DNA of 64,000 nucleotides. Origin: Caldilinea sp. CFX5. GTDB lineage: Bacteria > Chloroflexota > Anaerolineae > Caldilineales > Caldilineaceae. The translations under genes were made by a program, and so were the position numbers. A model generated the notes under the pieces. That model ran no database searches. It was not told where the DNA came from and saw nothing but the letters and a program-made list of their open reading frames with translations. Shown here piece after piece: positions 25,880 to 34,812 of this stretch (position 1 is the first letter of the stretch; every line of letters starts with the position of its first letter). The stretch covers positions 1 to 64,000 of the forward strand of contig QWII01000050.1 in NCBI GenBank assembly GCA_021405325.1, read 5' to 3'.

Positions 25880-26330
25880 GTGAGCTACCCAAGGCTAAAG
25901 CACTTGGGCTTCCAAGCCAGTGACCCTTACAAGGGCAAACTTTGGAACTTTTCGGGGGCTGAGTGCCTTACTGCGCTGCTCATTTCTCCCACCGCGTAAC
26001 TTTCCCGCGCTCCGCGGGTAGTTGAAGGCTTATCTTCGACCTTAACACGTCGAATATTTTACAACCGGGACGATTTCCCCGGTTAACCGGCAATATTAGG
26101 TTTGGAAGGTGCGTTTTTCAGATTGTAGATAGGACATCTTGGTTATCGAAGTCATACCTACAGGTGTAATTGTATCACAATTCCAGAGAAAAGGCAATAT
26201 CAGATGTTCACTTTTGCTTGGAATCGTTTCGACCTAAAGGTCACATCTGGGTTCCCTGGGAAGCGCTGCCCTTCGAGTAAGCCCTTATATTCCAAGCCTA
26301 AAGGCGTTGGGTTTTACGGGCTGATTTTAT
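25880..26330 (-). mobile_element. IS605-family non-autonomous element with omega-RNA-like end
   Basis: A gene-free 450-nt stretch with the layout of an IS200/IS605 unit read on the minus strand. The right end has TGGAAGCCCAAGTGCTTTAG and ends GGGTAGCTCAC (hairpin 25888-25909, TAAA loop). Before it comes a structured block of GGCACTCAGCCCCCGAAAAG type (about 25930-26075), which resembles TnpB omega RNA. The left end carries a matching imperfect hairpin at 26292-26311 with a TAAA loop, and another lies at 26231-26242. No tnpA or tnpB frame is present, so any movement needs enzymes supplied elsewhere. The rest of the 640-nt gap to 26458 holds a promoter. Confidence 0.6.
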
Positions 26331-26391
26331 AAAACGAGAATTTTTGTCAAAAGCGCCGCTGGTTGAGATGTATTTCTGACCGTCAATTGCA

Positions 26392-26420
26392 TTGTTGGCG
26401 ATCAAGGTATAGACTATAAT
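26392..26420 (+). promoter_or_regulatory. Promoter for the UPF0175-enolase gene pair
   Basis: TTGTTG (26392-26397), 17-nt spacer, perfect TATAAT (26415-26420), 38 nt before the small gene at 26458. Strongest promoter match on the + strand of this region. Confidence 0.7.
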
Positions 26421-26457
26421 CAGCTAAAGGATCTAAGCGTAAAGGATTGTAAAAACT

Positions 26458-26670
26458 ATGTTGCGCGTCAATGTTGCTGTCTATCGTTGTCGAATTGAGG
26501 AGCTTTCTGTGGCCAAAGCTGCTGCGATAGCTGGTGTTTCGCTAGATCGGATGAAAGAGATTTTGTCCGAACGCACCATCCCGTTGCACTTAGGCCCTGA
26601 AACTATGGAGGAAGCGTATGCAGAAATCGACGCAGCAAAGCTTTTGAAAGAGGATCACAATGCAAAGTGA
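26458..26670 (+). CDS. Small UPF0175-like protein
   Basis: 70 residues. RIEELSVAKAAAIAGVSLDR, a middle helix-turn-helix-like segment, and the acidic C-terminus EEAYAEIDAAKLLKED resemble UPF0175 proteins, which are often antitoxin-like partners. The N-terminus is slightly short for the family. AAAGGA precedes the ATG. The stop overlaps the start of the enolase-superfamily gene by 11 nt, so the two are probably translationally coupled. No toxin-like partner is visible. Confidence 0.6.
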   Translation: MLRVNVAVYRCRIEELSVAKAAAIAGVSLDRMKEILSERTIPLHLGPETMEEAYAEIDAAKLLKEDHNAK

Positions 26671-28063
26671 CATTCGCGTGCGCAGCGTTGAAACCTTCAA
26701 AGTGATGACCCGCTGCCGCACACCGCTTAAGTTTGGTGCGGTCGTCGTGGATGAACTGCCCATCGGCTACATCCGTGTTACGGTGGAAAATCGGCATGGC
26801 CGGCTGGCGACTGGCTGGGGCGCGATGTTTCTCATGGATTTGTGGGCCTGGCCGGTTTCACAAGCGTCCCATACGGTGAAGAATCAAGTGATGTGTGACC
26901 TCTTTGACGCCTATGCCCGCTTGATCGGCAGTTATCACTATTTTGGTCATCCCCTTGAGATTTTTATGGAGACCAAAGCCGACCTGCAACGGTTGAACGA
27001 GGCCAGCTGTGCCCAGCTTACGCCGGGCGAAACCATGCCTTTTCTGGGTGCGCTTATCTGTGCCAGCCCGATTGACCATGCGCTCCATGACGCCTTTGGG
27101 CAGGTCAACGGCATTGATTCCTATCGCGGCTATGGGTCGGAACACATGGGTTTTGACCTTTCCCGCTATCTAGGCAGTGAGTACCGTGGCGTTTACCCTT
27201 CCCAGTTCCTGCGCCAGGATTATGCGCCAACCGTGCCGGTTTTTCATCTGGTGGGTGGACTGGATCTCCTGCGCAAGAGCGAAGTCACCGCCGCTTTCCC
27301 GCAAGATGGCATTCCCAATTCGTTGGATGCGTGGATTGCGCGCGATGGCGTTTTCTGTCTCAAGGTGAAATTGCAGGGGCGCAATCTGGAGTGGGATCTC
27401 AACCGCACCCTGGAAGTTTCCCGCATCTACCACGAAGTGCGCGCCACGGTTCGGCCCGATCTGCCGGCCCGCCCCTATCTCACCGCCGATACCAACGAGC
27501 AATGCGAATCACCCGAATACATGATTGAATATCTGCACAAAGTGCGGGAACAAGCGTCCCAGGTCTACGACGAAATTCTCTACATCGAACAGCCAACCGA
27601 ACGTGACCTGACCGCCCACCGCTGGGACATGCGGACGCTGGCCAAGTACAAACCAGTGCTAATCGATGAGAGTTTGTCCACCGTGGAAGATTTCAAACTG
27701 GCAATGGAATTAGGCTGGTCGGGTATTGCGCTCAAGAGTTGCAAATGTTTGTCCGCTGACCTGCTCTTCATCCCGCTGGCGGAGATGAATCGGATTCCCT
27801 ACGCCGTGCAAGATTTGACCAACCCCTCGCTGGCGTTGATCGAGTCGGTGGGGCTGGCGGCGCGCTGCCATACGATTTTGGGCGTGGAGGCCAACTCCCG
27901 TCAGTTTTTCCCGGCGGCGAATGAACTGGCGGCGGCTGTGCATCCGGGGCTGTACAACGTACGCAATGGGGTCGCCAGCACGGCAACCCTGCGGGGAACG
28001 GGGCTGGGGCTGCAAGTGGACAAAATGCAGGCGCTGGTTGAGTTCATTGAACAGAACGGGTGA
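26660..28063 (+). CDS. Enolase superfamily (mandelate racemase/muconate lactonizing) protein
   Basis: 467 residues. The C-terminal barrel shows FCLKVKLQGRN (lysine), YLTADTNEQCESPEY (first metal Asp), LYIEQPTERDL (Glu), VLIDESLSTVEDF (Asp/Glu) and WSGIALKSCKC (late lysine). The capping domain is longer than in typical family members. It acts on acid sugars or related carboxylates by proton abstraction; substrate unknown. A paralogue with the same signature blocks lies at 56647-57990. ATG 26660 follows AAAGAGGA. Confidence 0.85.
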   Translation: MQSDIRVRSVETFKVMTRCRTPLKFGAVVVDELPIGYIRVTVENRHGRLATGWGAMFLMDLWAWPVSQASHTVKNQVMCDLFDAYARLIGSYHYFGHPLEIFMETKADLQRLNEASCAQLTPGETMPFLGALICASPIDHALHDAFGQVNGIDSYRGYGSEHMGFDLSRYLGSEYRGVYPSQFLRQDYAPTVPVFHLVGGLDLLRKSEVTAAFPQDGIPNSLDAWIARDGVFCLKVKLQGRNLEWDLNRTLEVSRIYHEVRATVRPDLPARPYLTADTNEQCESPEYMIEYLHKVREQASQVYDEILYIEQPTERDLTAHRWDMRTLAKYKPVLIDESLSTVEDFKLAMELGWSGIALKSCKCLSADLLFIPLAEMNRIPYAVQDLTNPSLALIESVGLAARCHTILGVEANSRQFFPAANELAAAVHPGLYNVRNGVASTATLRGTGLGLQVDKMQALVEFIEQNG

Positions 28064-28071
28064 GGTGGTAG

Positions 28072-28652
28072 TTGCACACGATCATTGCTGACCTTGTCCG
28101 TGCTATACAGCCATGCGATCCGCTAGAGGCCGCTCACCTTCAGCAGACACTGGTTTGGATTGCTTCGGGCACACCCCTGTGTCGCACGGCGAAACCAGCC
28201 ACCCCACCGCAACATCTGGTTGCCTATTTTGCGCTCTTTGATCCAGTCCAACAGAAGTTGCTCCTGACTGATCACAGGAATGCCGATCTCTGGCTACCCA
28301 ACGGCGGCCATGTCGAAGTGGATGAGCATCCCCACACGACTGTTGTGCGCGAACTGGGGGAAGAACTGGGGCTGGACGCGCACTTTCTCTGGCCCGACCC
28401 CTTTTTCTGACAGTGACGGAAACCGTGCGCGGTGTGCAGCATACGGATGTGTCCCTGTGGTACGTCCTGGTGGGTGATTGTACTGCGCCGCTTACCTACG
28501 ATGAACGCGAGTTTTATGGCGTCGCCTGGTTCCCGCTAGATGAATTGCCTCTCACGCGCACGGATCCGGCCCTGGCGCGCTTTGTGGCGAAATTGCGGGT
28601 GGCGCAGAACACAACAACGGATTTAGGATGTAACGGATTTCATCCGGCATGA
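28072..28652 (+). pseudogene. Nudix hydrolase broken by a single-base frameshift
   Basis: The Nudix box is intact in the first part: GGHVEVDEHPHTTVVRELGE followed by ELGLDA fits the family pattern. The reading frame then stops at TGA 28408-28410 just after a T5 run (28401-28405). Adding one T restores FFLTVTETVRGVQHTDVSLW and a normal C-terminus to 28652. TTG 28072 with GAGGTGG upstream is the start. It is either a slippage mutation or a sequencing error in the homopolymer. Family role: hydrolysis of nucleoside diphosphates linked to X. Confidence 0.8.
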
Positions 28653-28691
28653 GGAAAAATCCGTTGCTACCTAAATCCGTTGTTGTGTTCT
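28606..28691. terminator. 22-bp perfect stem after the Nudix gene
   Basis: 28606-28627 pairs perfectly with 28670-28691, and an inner stem pairs 28632-28640 with 28657-28665. It lies between convergent genes, so it could serve both. Related sequence (ATCCGYG-type words) recurs in the palindromes near 35524, 58074 and 14690. Confidence 0.7.
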
Positions 28692-28694
28692 ACG

Positions 28695-29198
28695 CTAATC
28701 CAACACCCGCATCTTCAGATCACGGAAGAGGGTCTTGGCTTCCCAGATGTTTAGCCCGATCTGCCCTTGTACCCAGGCGCTATCAGTGACTTGGTTGACC
28801 AGCGCGCCATCGATGTAGGTGGTGATCGAGTGGTCGCGGGCGGCGATGGTGAGGGCGTATTCGCGTTGATGCGCCAGCGGGTAGTTGACCACGCTCAACT
28901 TTGTTAATTTGCCCTGCCCCTGCTTGTCCAGATCGACGCGACTTACCGCTACCGCCTACCAGCCCATGAGCAGATCGCACAGGTAAAAGCCCCTGCCCTG
29001 TTCATCGACCCGAAAGAGGATCTGGGCATTGCCGCCGGCCAGGGGCGTCACCAGCAGCGAGAATTCGACATCGCGCCACTGGGGATCGCCATAGAGCAAG
29101 CGTGTGCCGTTTTGCCACAATTCGCCGGCCACACCGTTGTTGCCAACAACACTCCAGTAGTTTGGCACTGTCCCAGGCGGAATAGGCTCTTTTTCGAC
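28695..29198 (-). pseudogene. Concanavalin-like/DUF1080-type domain remnant with in-frame TAG
   Basis: On the minus strand a beta-rich domain reads PNYWSVVGNNGVAGELW and FRVDEQGRGFYLCDLLMGW, meets TAG at 28956-28958, and continues in the same frame with AVAVSRVDLDKQGQG through YALTIAARDHSITTYIDGAL to the stop at 28695. This is the pattern of a LamG or 3-keto-disaccharide hydrolase-like (DUF1080) domain. The N-terminal part and any start codon are missing upstream of about 29198. One CAG-to-TAG change would explain the interruption. Confidence 0.65.
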
Positions 29199-29336
29199 TA
29201 ACAATAAAAGGTTCGATACTGACAAAAAATTTGATTGGCGAATGAGAACAAATCGAGTAAGATAGGGAAGGGAAAGACCGTTGCCGTCACACGCAATCTT
29301 TAACGAGCACAATCTGCTGCGCCAGGCAAAGTACAG

Positions 29337-29921
29337 GTGAACTACGCTATGGGAAATGGCTATTTGTATACAATCCCTGCCGCCAAAGCGTTGACCCGCA
29401 TTGTTGAACAATCCGAGTTTCAGTTATTTTACGACCACAGCGATGCTCCCGGTGCGACTGCGATTGTGGTCTGGCATGGCGACCTGTATACGCAACCTTT
29501 GCGCCCTAAACAATTGGCCCATCTTGATATGGCTCTGATCCACCGTCAGAGTTCACAGGTTACTGCCTTGATCGAAATTGAAGATACAACGGATAATCCG
29601 AAAACCTTGCTTGGAGATCTGCTTGCTACGCTACTAGGCAGCGGAATTGCGATCGGCTCACAAATGCACTGGGTAATCGGGCCATGGACAACCTTGATGG
29701 TCTTGGCCCATGTTGATAATCTGATTCGCCAATCTGAGTATCAAGGGCGAATGGACTATCTTCAAACACAGGTTGAGCAGCTTCTGCCTCATCTAAGAAC
29801 AAACAACGCGAAGGTCGGTCGGGTCATTCTTGATTCGTTTGTGACCCAAACAGAATTGGATAGTAAGCTTCAGCACTATGTGAGCGCAGCAATAGGGATG
29901 AAGGTTGATCAATCCCTGTAG
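29337..29921 (+). CDS. Hypothetical protein, possible PD-(D/E)XK nuclease fold
   Basis: 194 residues, GTG 29337 or ATG 29349. The stretch VTALIEIEDTTDNPKTLLGD has the E-x-E followed by a short gap and PK seen in some restriction-endonuclease-like folds. No partner methyltransferase is nearby. Base composition is less GC-rich than its neighbours, in a stretch that also holds two broken genes, so horizontal acquisition is possible. No firm family is recognised. Confidence 0.5.
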   Translation: MNYAMGNGYLYTIPAAKALTRIVEQSEFQLFYDHSDAPGATAIVVWHGDLYTQPLRPKQLAHLDMALIHRQSSQVTALIEIEDTTDNPKTLLGDLLATLLGSGIAIGSQMHWVIGPWTTLMVLAHVDNLIRQSEYQGRMDYLQTQVEQLLPHLRTNNAKVGRVILDSFVTQTELDSKLQHYVSAAIGMKVDQSL

Positions 29922-29979
29922 CACAAGCGTAGCAAGCTACAAAAAATAGTTTTCCATCACCAAAGAAAAGGAAGAGCCT

Positions 29980-30945
29980 ATGCTCGACAAAGTACGTGTT
30001 GCGATGATTGGCGCTGGGGGCATGGCTAACCGGGTCCACTATCCATCCCTGGCGTCGTTCGCTGATGTTGAAATTGCTGCCATCTGTGACTTAGACACCC
30101 AACGCTTACAGACCACCGCCAACCGCTATGAGGTGGAACAGCGCTACACCGACTACCGCAAAATGATTGAAGAGGTCGCCCCCAACGCCGTCTATGCCAT
30201 CGGCCAGCCCCATTTTATGATCGACATCTGGCTCTGGTGTCTCAGTCAGGGGTTGAATCTGTACATTGAGAAACCGATGGGCATTACGCTCCATCAGGCG
30301 CGCTTGTTACATCACCTGGCCGAGCAGAAAGGGTGCATCACCCAGGTGAGCTTTCAACGCCGTGCCTGCCCGATGGTGGTTCACCTGCGCAACGAATGTT
30401 TGAAACGGGGGCCAATCGTCCATGCCGAATGCGCCTTTTACAAATGCGAACCGCAGCCCTATCTGCAAGCCCGCGACCACATGATGGATGATGGCGTCCA
30501 CGCCATTGACACCCTGCGCTGGCTCTGCGGCGGCGAGGTGGTGGCCGTGGAAAGTCACTGCAAGCGCATCGGCACGCCGGACATCAACTTTATCGCGGCG
30601 TTCCTGCATTTTGACAACGGCGCTACCGGCGTTATGCTCAACAGTTGGACGAGCGGCCGGCGCATCTTCAAGGTGGAAATGCACGCTCCCGGCATCTGCG
30701 CCGAAGCTGAACATGAAGACAAGGGCTATCTGTATGCCGATGGCGATACCAAAGGCATCGAATTTGATACACGCCAGATGGCCGGCAGCGATGAAGTGCA
30801 TATCTACGGCGGTTTTCAGGCTAAGAACCGCGAATTTATTGACGCCGTTAAAACCGGAACGCAACCCTCTTCCTGCTTTGCCGATGCCATCAAAACCATG
30901 GAAGTGGCAGAAACAATTTTAGCGCAGGCATTGCTCAAGCGGTAG
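29980..30945 (+). CDS. Gfo/Idh/MocA family NAD(P)-dependent oxidoreductase
   Basis: 321 residues. Rossmann start VAMIGAGGMANRVHYPSLAS, then LNLYIEKPMGITLHQARLLH carries the EKP motif with the catalytic lysine, and the C-terminal substrate domain follows (MMDDGVHAIDTLRWLCGG). Family members oxidise sugars, inositols or sugar acids. AAGGAAG precedes the ATG. It is the first of four + strand genes that look like a small sugar pathway, with a Uma2 gene in between. Confidence 0.9.
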   Translation: MLDKVRVAMIGAGGMANRVHYPSLASFADVEIAAICDLDTQRLQTTANRYEVEQRYTDYRKMIEEVAPNAVYAIGQPHFMIDIWLWCLSQGLNLYIEKPMGITLHQARLLHHLAEQKGCITQVSFQRRACPMVVHLRNECLKRGPIVHAECAFYKCEPQPYLQARDHMMDDGVHAIDTLRWLCGGEVVAVESHCKRIGTPDINFIAAFLHFDNGATGVMLNSWTSGRRIFKVEMHAPGICAEAEHEDKGYLYADGDTKGIEFDTRQMAGSDEVHIYGGFQAKNREFIDAVKTGTQPSSCFADAIKTMEVAETILAQALLKR

Positions 30946-31025
30946 TGGCTGTGTGTGTTTTCATGGTGCGTTGTGGTATACTGTTGGTGATGCTAGGGTT
31001 ATCCATTTGATATAAGGAGTGACTG

Positions 31026-31628
31026 ATGCCAGCACTTGAACGCTTACATGAAGCCCAAGGGGAACCGGTTTGGGAGATGGCGCACCTCTTCCCGGCTCAG
31101 GGCGAGTGGACGGTGGAGGATTATCTAACCCTGGATACTAATCATTTAATTGAATACGCCGATGGCTATGTGGAGGTTTTGCCTATGCCCTCGCTCTGGC
31201 ACCAGGAGTTGGTCTTTCTCTTGCAACACTTGCTCTGGGAGTTTGTCACCGAACGCGGTCTGGGCAAGGTTTGGGGAGCGCCATTACCGGTTGAATTATG
31301 GTCGAAAAAATTCCGTGAACCGGATATTATTTTTATTGCGGCGGCAAAAGTGCCTCCTCGCACGGTCACCTATCTCCGCAATGTTGATTTGGTTGTGGAA
31401 GTCGTCGGCCCCGACGATCCTGGTCGGGATTACAAGAAGAAGCGCAAGGAATATGCGCAAGCCGGCATTCCTGAATATTGGATTGTGGATCCACTGAAAA
31501 AACTGGTTACAGTCCTGGTTTTACAAGGCGGTCAATATCAGTTGCATGGTGAATTCAAACCAGGCACAGTTGCTTCATCTGTCCATCTGGCTGGTTTTAC
31601 TGTGCCAGTTGCTACGCTCTTCGCGTAA
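31026..31628 (+). CDS. Uma2 family PD-(D/E)XK-fold protein
   Basis: 200 residues. Signature blocks: HLIEYADGYVEVLPMPSLWH, KFREPDIIFIAA with the metal Asp, DLVVEVVGPDDPGRDYKKKR and EYAQAGIPEYWIVDP. Uma2 (DUF820) genes are numerous in cyanobacteria and Chloroflexota and their function is unknown; a nuclease fold is established. AAGGAG (31015-31020) lies before ATG 31026. No sign of a partner gene. Confidence 0.92.
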   Translation: MPALERLHEAQGEPVWEMAHLFPAQGEWTVEDYLTLDTNHLIEYADGYVEVLPMPSLWHQELVFLLQHLLWEFVTERGLGKVWGAPLPVELWSKKFREPDIIFIAAAKVPPRTVTYLRNVDLVVEVVGPDDPGRDYKKKRKEYAQAGIPEYWIVDPLKKLVTVLVLQGGQYQLHGEFKPGTVASSVHLAGFTVPVATLFA

Positions 31629-31670
31629 CAAATCATCATCTACTTCACTAATCACTTGGAGGAGCCAACA

Positions 31671-32477
31671 ATGGCGATGTCCAATCAACTCGCTGTCTTT
31701 GTCAAACCCTGGAAAGCCCTGACCCTTGCTGAACTGGGCGCACATGTTCGCAAGCTGGGTTTCCAATGGATTGAATTGCCCGTGCGCCCAGGTTTTCCCT
31801 GCCAGCCGGCGACGATTGAACGTGACCTGTTGGAAGCGGTCAAAATTCTGGGCGATCAAGGGGTGCGCATTCTCAACGTCACCGCCGCGCTGCCGCTAGA
31901 TGATGAACGGCTGTACGCCGCCTGCGCCGCCGCCGGCATTGGCATGAATCGCGTCATGTTTGGCGTCGATGGCCGGCGTTACTGGGAAGCGGAAGCCGCC
32001 ACCCGCCGTCAACTGGACGCTGCCTTGCCCTTTTGCGAACAGTACAACGTGCAAATTGGCATCCAAAACCATTGCGCTAAGTTTGTCGGCGTCAATGAGA
32101 TGGGCTTATATCACCTTGTGAAAGATTACCCGGCAAAATATATCGGCATCATTTGGGACGCGGCCCACAACGCGCTGGAAGGGATGGAGCCGGAGTTAGC
32201 CATTGATATTGTGGAAAAGTACCTCTGCTGTGTCAATTTGAAGAACGCCTTCTGGCAACGGGTGAACGGCCCCGAAGCGGAAGTGGCCGAGTGGAAGGTC
32301 TACTGGACTTCCGGTCGCCAGGGGCGTGCGTCGTGGCCGCGGGTGGTGGCGAAATTGCAAGCGATCAACTACACCGGCCCCATTTGCTTGACTGCGGAAT
32401 ATAGCGATCATGATGCTGTCGATCGCCTCATCCAGCAGGATCTGGCCTTTGCGCAGACGCTCCTCAATAACGCATGA
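31671..32477 (+). CDS. Sugar phosphate isomerase/epimerase (xylose isomerase-like TIM barrel)
   Basis: 268 residues from ATG 31671, with GGAGG at 31658-31662. TIM-barrel features are VQIGIQNHCAKFV, YIGIIWDAAHNALEGMEPEL with metal-binding residues, VNLKNAFW, and the final ICLTAEYSD. The family isomerises keto sugars or their phosphates. Its stop overlaps the next gene by 4 nt (ATGA), which indicates coupling. Confidence 0.85.
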   Translation: MAMSNQLAVFVKPWKALTLAELGAHVRKLGFQWIELPVRPGFPCQPATIERDLLEAVKILGDQGVRILNVTAALPLDDERLYAACAAAGIGMNRVMFGVDGRRYWEAEAATRRQLDAALPFCEQYNVQIGIQNHCAKFVGVNEMGLYHLVKDYPAKYIGIIWDAAHNALEGMEPELAIDIVEKYLCCVNLKNAFWQRVNGPEAEVAEWKVYWTSGRQGRASWPRVVAKLQAINYTGPICLTAEYSDHDAVDRLIQQDLAFAQTLLNNA

Positions 32478-32884
32478 AAATCTATCTTGCCATTAAATAT
32501 CATGCTGATTACCGTAATCGACCGGCCATTGAACGCATTGCCGCAACGCTGACGGCACAGGGGCATGATCTTTTCTGCATTGCCCGCGATTTAGAACACT
32601 GGGGCGTCGTCGCTTTTCCCCCTGACAAGTTGATGGAATACACGTTTAAAATCATCGCTCTGGCGGATGTGGTGCTGGTTGATCTCACGGAAAAGGGGGT
32701 CGGCCTGGGCATTGAGGCCGGCTACGCCTATGCCAATGGCATCCCAGTCGTTACCATTGCCCAAAACGGCGCCGATATTTCCGAAACCTTGCGTGGCATC
32801 TCAACAACGGTTTTCTGCTATAAGGAGTACGGGGAACTGGTAAACTTGCCGCTACGGCAGCAGGTCGCCAATCCAAAGCGTTAA
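32474..32884 (+). CDS. Nucleoside 2-deoxyribosyltransferase-like protein
   Basis: 136 residues. The Rossmann-like fold shows MKIYLAIKYHADYRNRPAIE, ADVVLVDLTEKGVGLGIEAG and YAYANGIPVVTIA, close to deoxynucleotide N-hydrolase (RCL) and deoxyribosyltransferases. The glutamate in GIEAGYA is the usual nucleophile. It is coupled to the isomerase gene by a 4-nt overlap. Substrate might be a nucleotide or a related N-glycoside. Confidence 0.75.
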   Translation: MKIYLAIKYHADYRNRPAIERIAATLTAQGHDLFCIARDLEHWGVVAFPPDKLMEYTFKIIALADVVLVDLTEKGVGLGIEAGYAYANGIPVVTIAQNGADISETLRGISTTVFCYKEYGELVNLPLRQQVANPKR

Positions 32885-32998
32885 CTCTCTCTAAGGCGTG
32901 TTCAAAGATTTACCTATCCATTTTCTCGGATGCAATCCGTTGCTGACAGCGAGAAGCCGCCTCAGCGGCTGGATATTTATTTCTCGGAGGTGATCTCT

Positions 32999-34792
32999 AT
33001 GAAACCTAGCCCGCGATGGCAACACTGGCTGAAAAAACGCGCCAACCGCGTTTTTTTACTTTGTTTTCTTCTCCTTAACCTTCTGCTCTTCTTGCCGTTC
33101 TACCTCCTCAATCGTGCGGATGCGACCCTCTTTCCTGTTGCCGAACTCTTTGGGCGGGATTGGCGCACTGATCTGCAAGCCCTGTTGATCTGGCGTAAAA
33201 ATATCGACCCCTTTCGCTGGAATATCGAACTGATCATGCTTGTCGGCTTGTGGGTCAACATCAGCCATCTGCGCCGCCGCTCGCTGCGACCGTTCTTTAT
33301 CCTCTGCTATTTTTTGACGTTCCTGTATTATGCCTATGAGGCGATTACCCTCTCCATCTACCAGGTAGACCCGATCTTTTATCATCACTATTACCTGGTC
33401 TTGGATGGATTGCAGTTTTTATTGAGCCATCTTCATCTCTCGTTGACCAGCTATCTAGGGGCGCTACTGTTGGTGGCGTTGGCGCTCATCACAGTCTATG
33501 CCCTGGTACGATCGCTCTACAGCATTTCGCTGACGGCTCACCTGAGTCCCTGGCTGCGCATAAGTTTGGGTGTGTTGGCGCTGATCATGCTGTTGCCGAT
33601 CTTCGCCTATCGCCAGGTGCTGGCGTCGCCGGTGATGGTGGTGAGCAGCCTCTATTACAAGGTGGCGAAGAATGTGGAGAAATCGCTTCAGGTCTATCAC
33701 GATGTGGCGAATTTTGATGACACGGCGATCCATCAGACATATGACTACCGGGGCATGGAGTTGCACCATAAACCAAACATTTATCTGATCTTTGTCGAAT
33801 CCTACGGCAGCGTTCTCTATCAGCGCCCGGATTACAAAGTCGGGTATGAGTTGCTCTTGCAAAAGTTACAGAAGCAACTGACGGATGGCGGCTGGTATAC
33901 TGCTTCTACCCTGAGCGAGTCGCCGACGTGGGGGGGCGGTTCCTGGTTAGCCTACAGCAGCGCGTTCTTTGGCTTGCGTATGGAGACCCACCCCCAATTT
34001 CTCGCCTTGCTCAACAAATATCAAGCACAAAGCTACCCTAACCTGGGCCGTTACCTGAAGACGCAGGGGTACAATTACTATCACCTCTCCTCTCTTTCCT
34101 CTGAATTATCCGAAGGCGATTGGTTGAAACAGGAGCGCTTTTTCGGTGTGGATCATTGGTTTCGCTTTGAAGAGTTGCAATTTACGGGGCCGATGTACGG
34201 CTGGGGACCCGCGCCGCCCGATCAGTATGCCCTGCATTACGCCCATGATCGGCTGACTGCCGAGAGCAATAAGCCCTTCGCCCTCTTTTTTATCACCCAA
34301 AATTCGCACTATCCCTTTGCCCCGATCCCAACACTGGCAGCGGATTGGCGTACGCTCAAAAACGACGAGCCTTCCCCCCCTGGCATCGACCCGGAAGGCA
34401 TCCCGCATGATCAACGGCGGCGCAACTATGCCGAGGCGATCCGCTATGAATTGTCGATGTTGACTGAATTTGTCTTAACCGCCGGTGATGAAAATGATCT
34501 CTTTATCTTCATCGGCGACCACCAACCCCCGCGCGTCTCGCGGCGGGACGATGGCTTTGCCACACCGGTGCATATGGTCAGCCGCGATCAACGGTTGATT
34601 GCGTCCTTGCAAGAATACGGCTTCACCCCCGGTCTACAGGTGACGGACCTGACGCCAACCATGAAACATGAAGGGCTGTACTCCCTGTTAGTGCGCACTC
34701 TCTTGTATAATTACGGCGATGGCGATCACACAACCCTGCCGGTCTATTTGCCCGCTGGCTTTGTAGCAACCCCAACCGCAGCAGGGAATTGA
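32999..34792 (+). CDS. LTA synthase-like membrane sulfatase/phosphotransferase
   Basis: 597 residues from ATG 32999 (GGAGGTGA upstream). Five membrane segments come first (residues 18-210), then an extracellular alkaline-phosphatase-fold domain: NIYLIFVESYGSVLY with the metal Glu, SPTWGGGSWLAYSSAF with the nucleophile region, FALFFITQNSHYPFAP and FIFIGDHQPP with the Asp/His ligands. Such proteins transfer or remove glycerol-phosphate-type groups. Chloroflexota lack classical LTA, so the acceptor is unclear. Confidence 0.75.
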   Translation: MKPSPRWQHWLKKRANRVFLLCFLLLNLLLFLPFYLLNRADATLFPVAELFGRDWRTDLQALLIWRKNIDPFRWNIELIMLVGLWVNISHLRRRSLRPFFILCYFLTFLYYAYEAITLSIYQVDPIFYHHYYLVLDGLQFLLSHLHLSLTSYLGALLLVALALITVYALVRSLYSISLTAHLSPWLRISLGVLALIMLLPIFAYRQVLASPVMVVSSLYYKVAKNVEKSLQVYHDVANFDDTAIHQTYDYRGMELHHKPNIYLIFVESYGSVLYQRPDYKVGYELLLQKLQKQLTDGGWYTASTLSESPTWGGGSWLAYSSAFFGLRMETHPQFLALLNKYQAQSYPNLGRYLKTQGYNYYHLSSLSSELSEGDWLKQERFFGVDHWFRFEELQFTGPMYGWGPAPPDQYALHYAHDRLTAESNKPFALFFITQNSHYPFAPIPTLAADWRTLKNDEPSPPGIDPEGIPHDQRRRNYAEAIRYELSMLTEFVLTAGDENDLFIFIGDHQPPRVSRRDDGFATPVHMVSRDQRLIASLQEYGFTPGLQVTDLTPTMKHEGLYSLLVRTLLYNYGDGDHTTLPVYLPAGFVATPTAAGN

Positions 34793-34812
34793 CAATCAAA
34801 GGAGGTAATTGG

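Noticed and set aside
25880..26330. Riboswitch for the downstream + strand genes
   Set aside because: Orientation and end hairpins fit an IS605-type unit read on the minus strand, and a separate strong promoter lies after it at 26392-26420.
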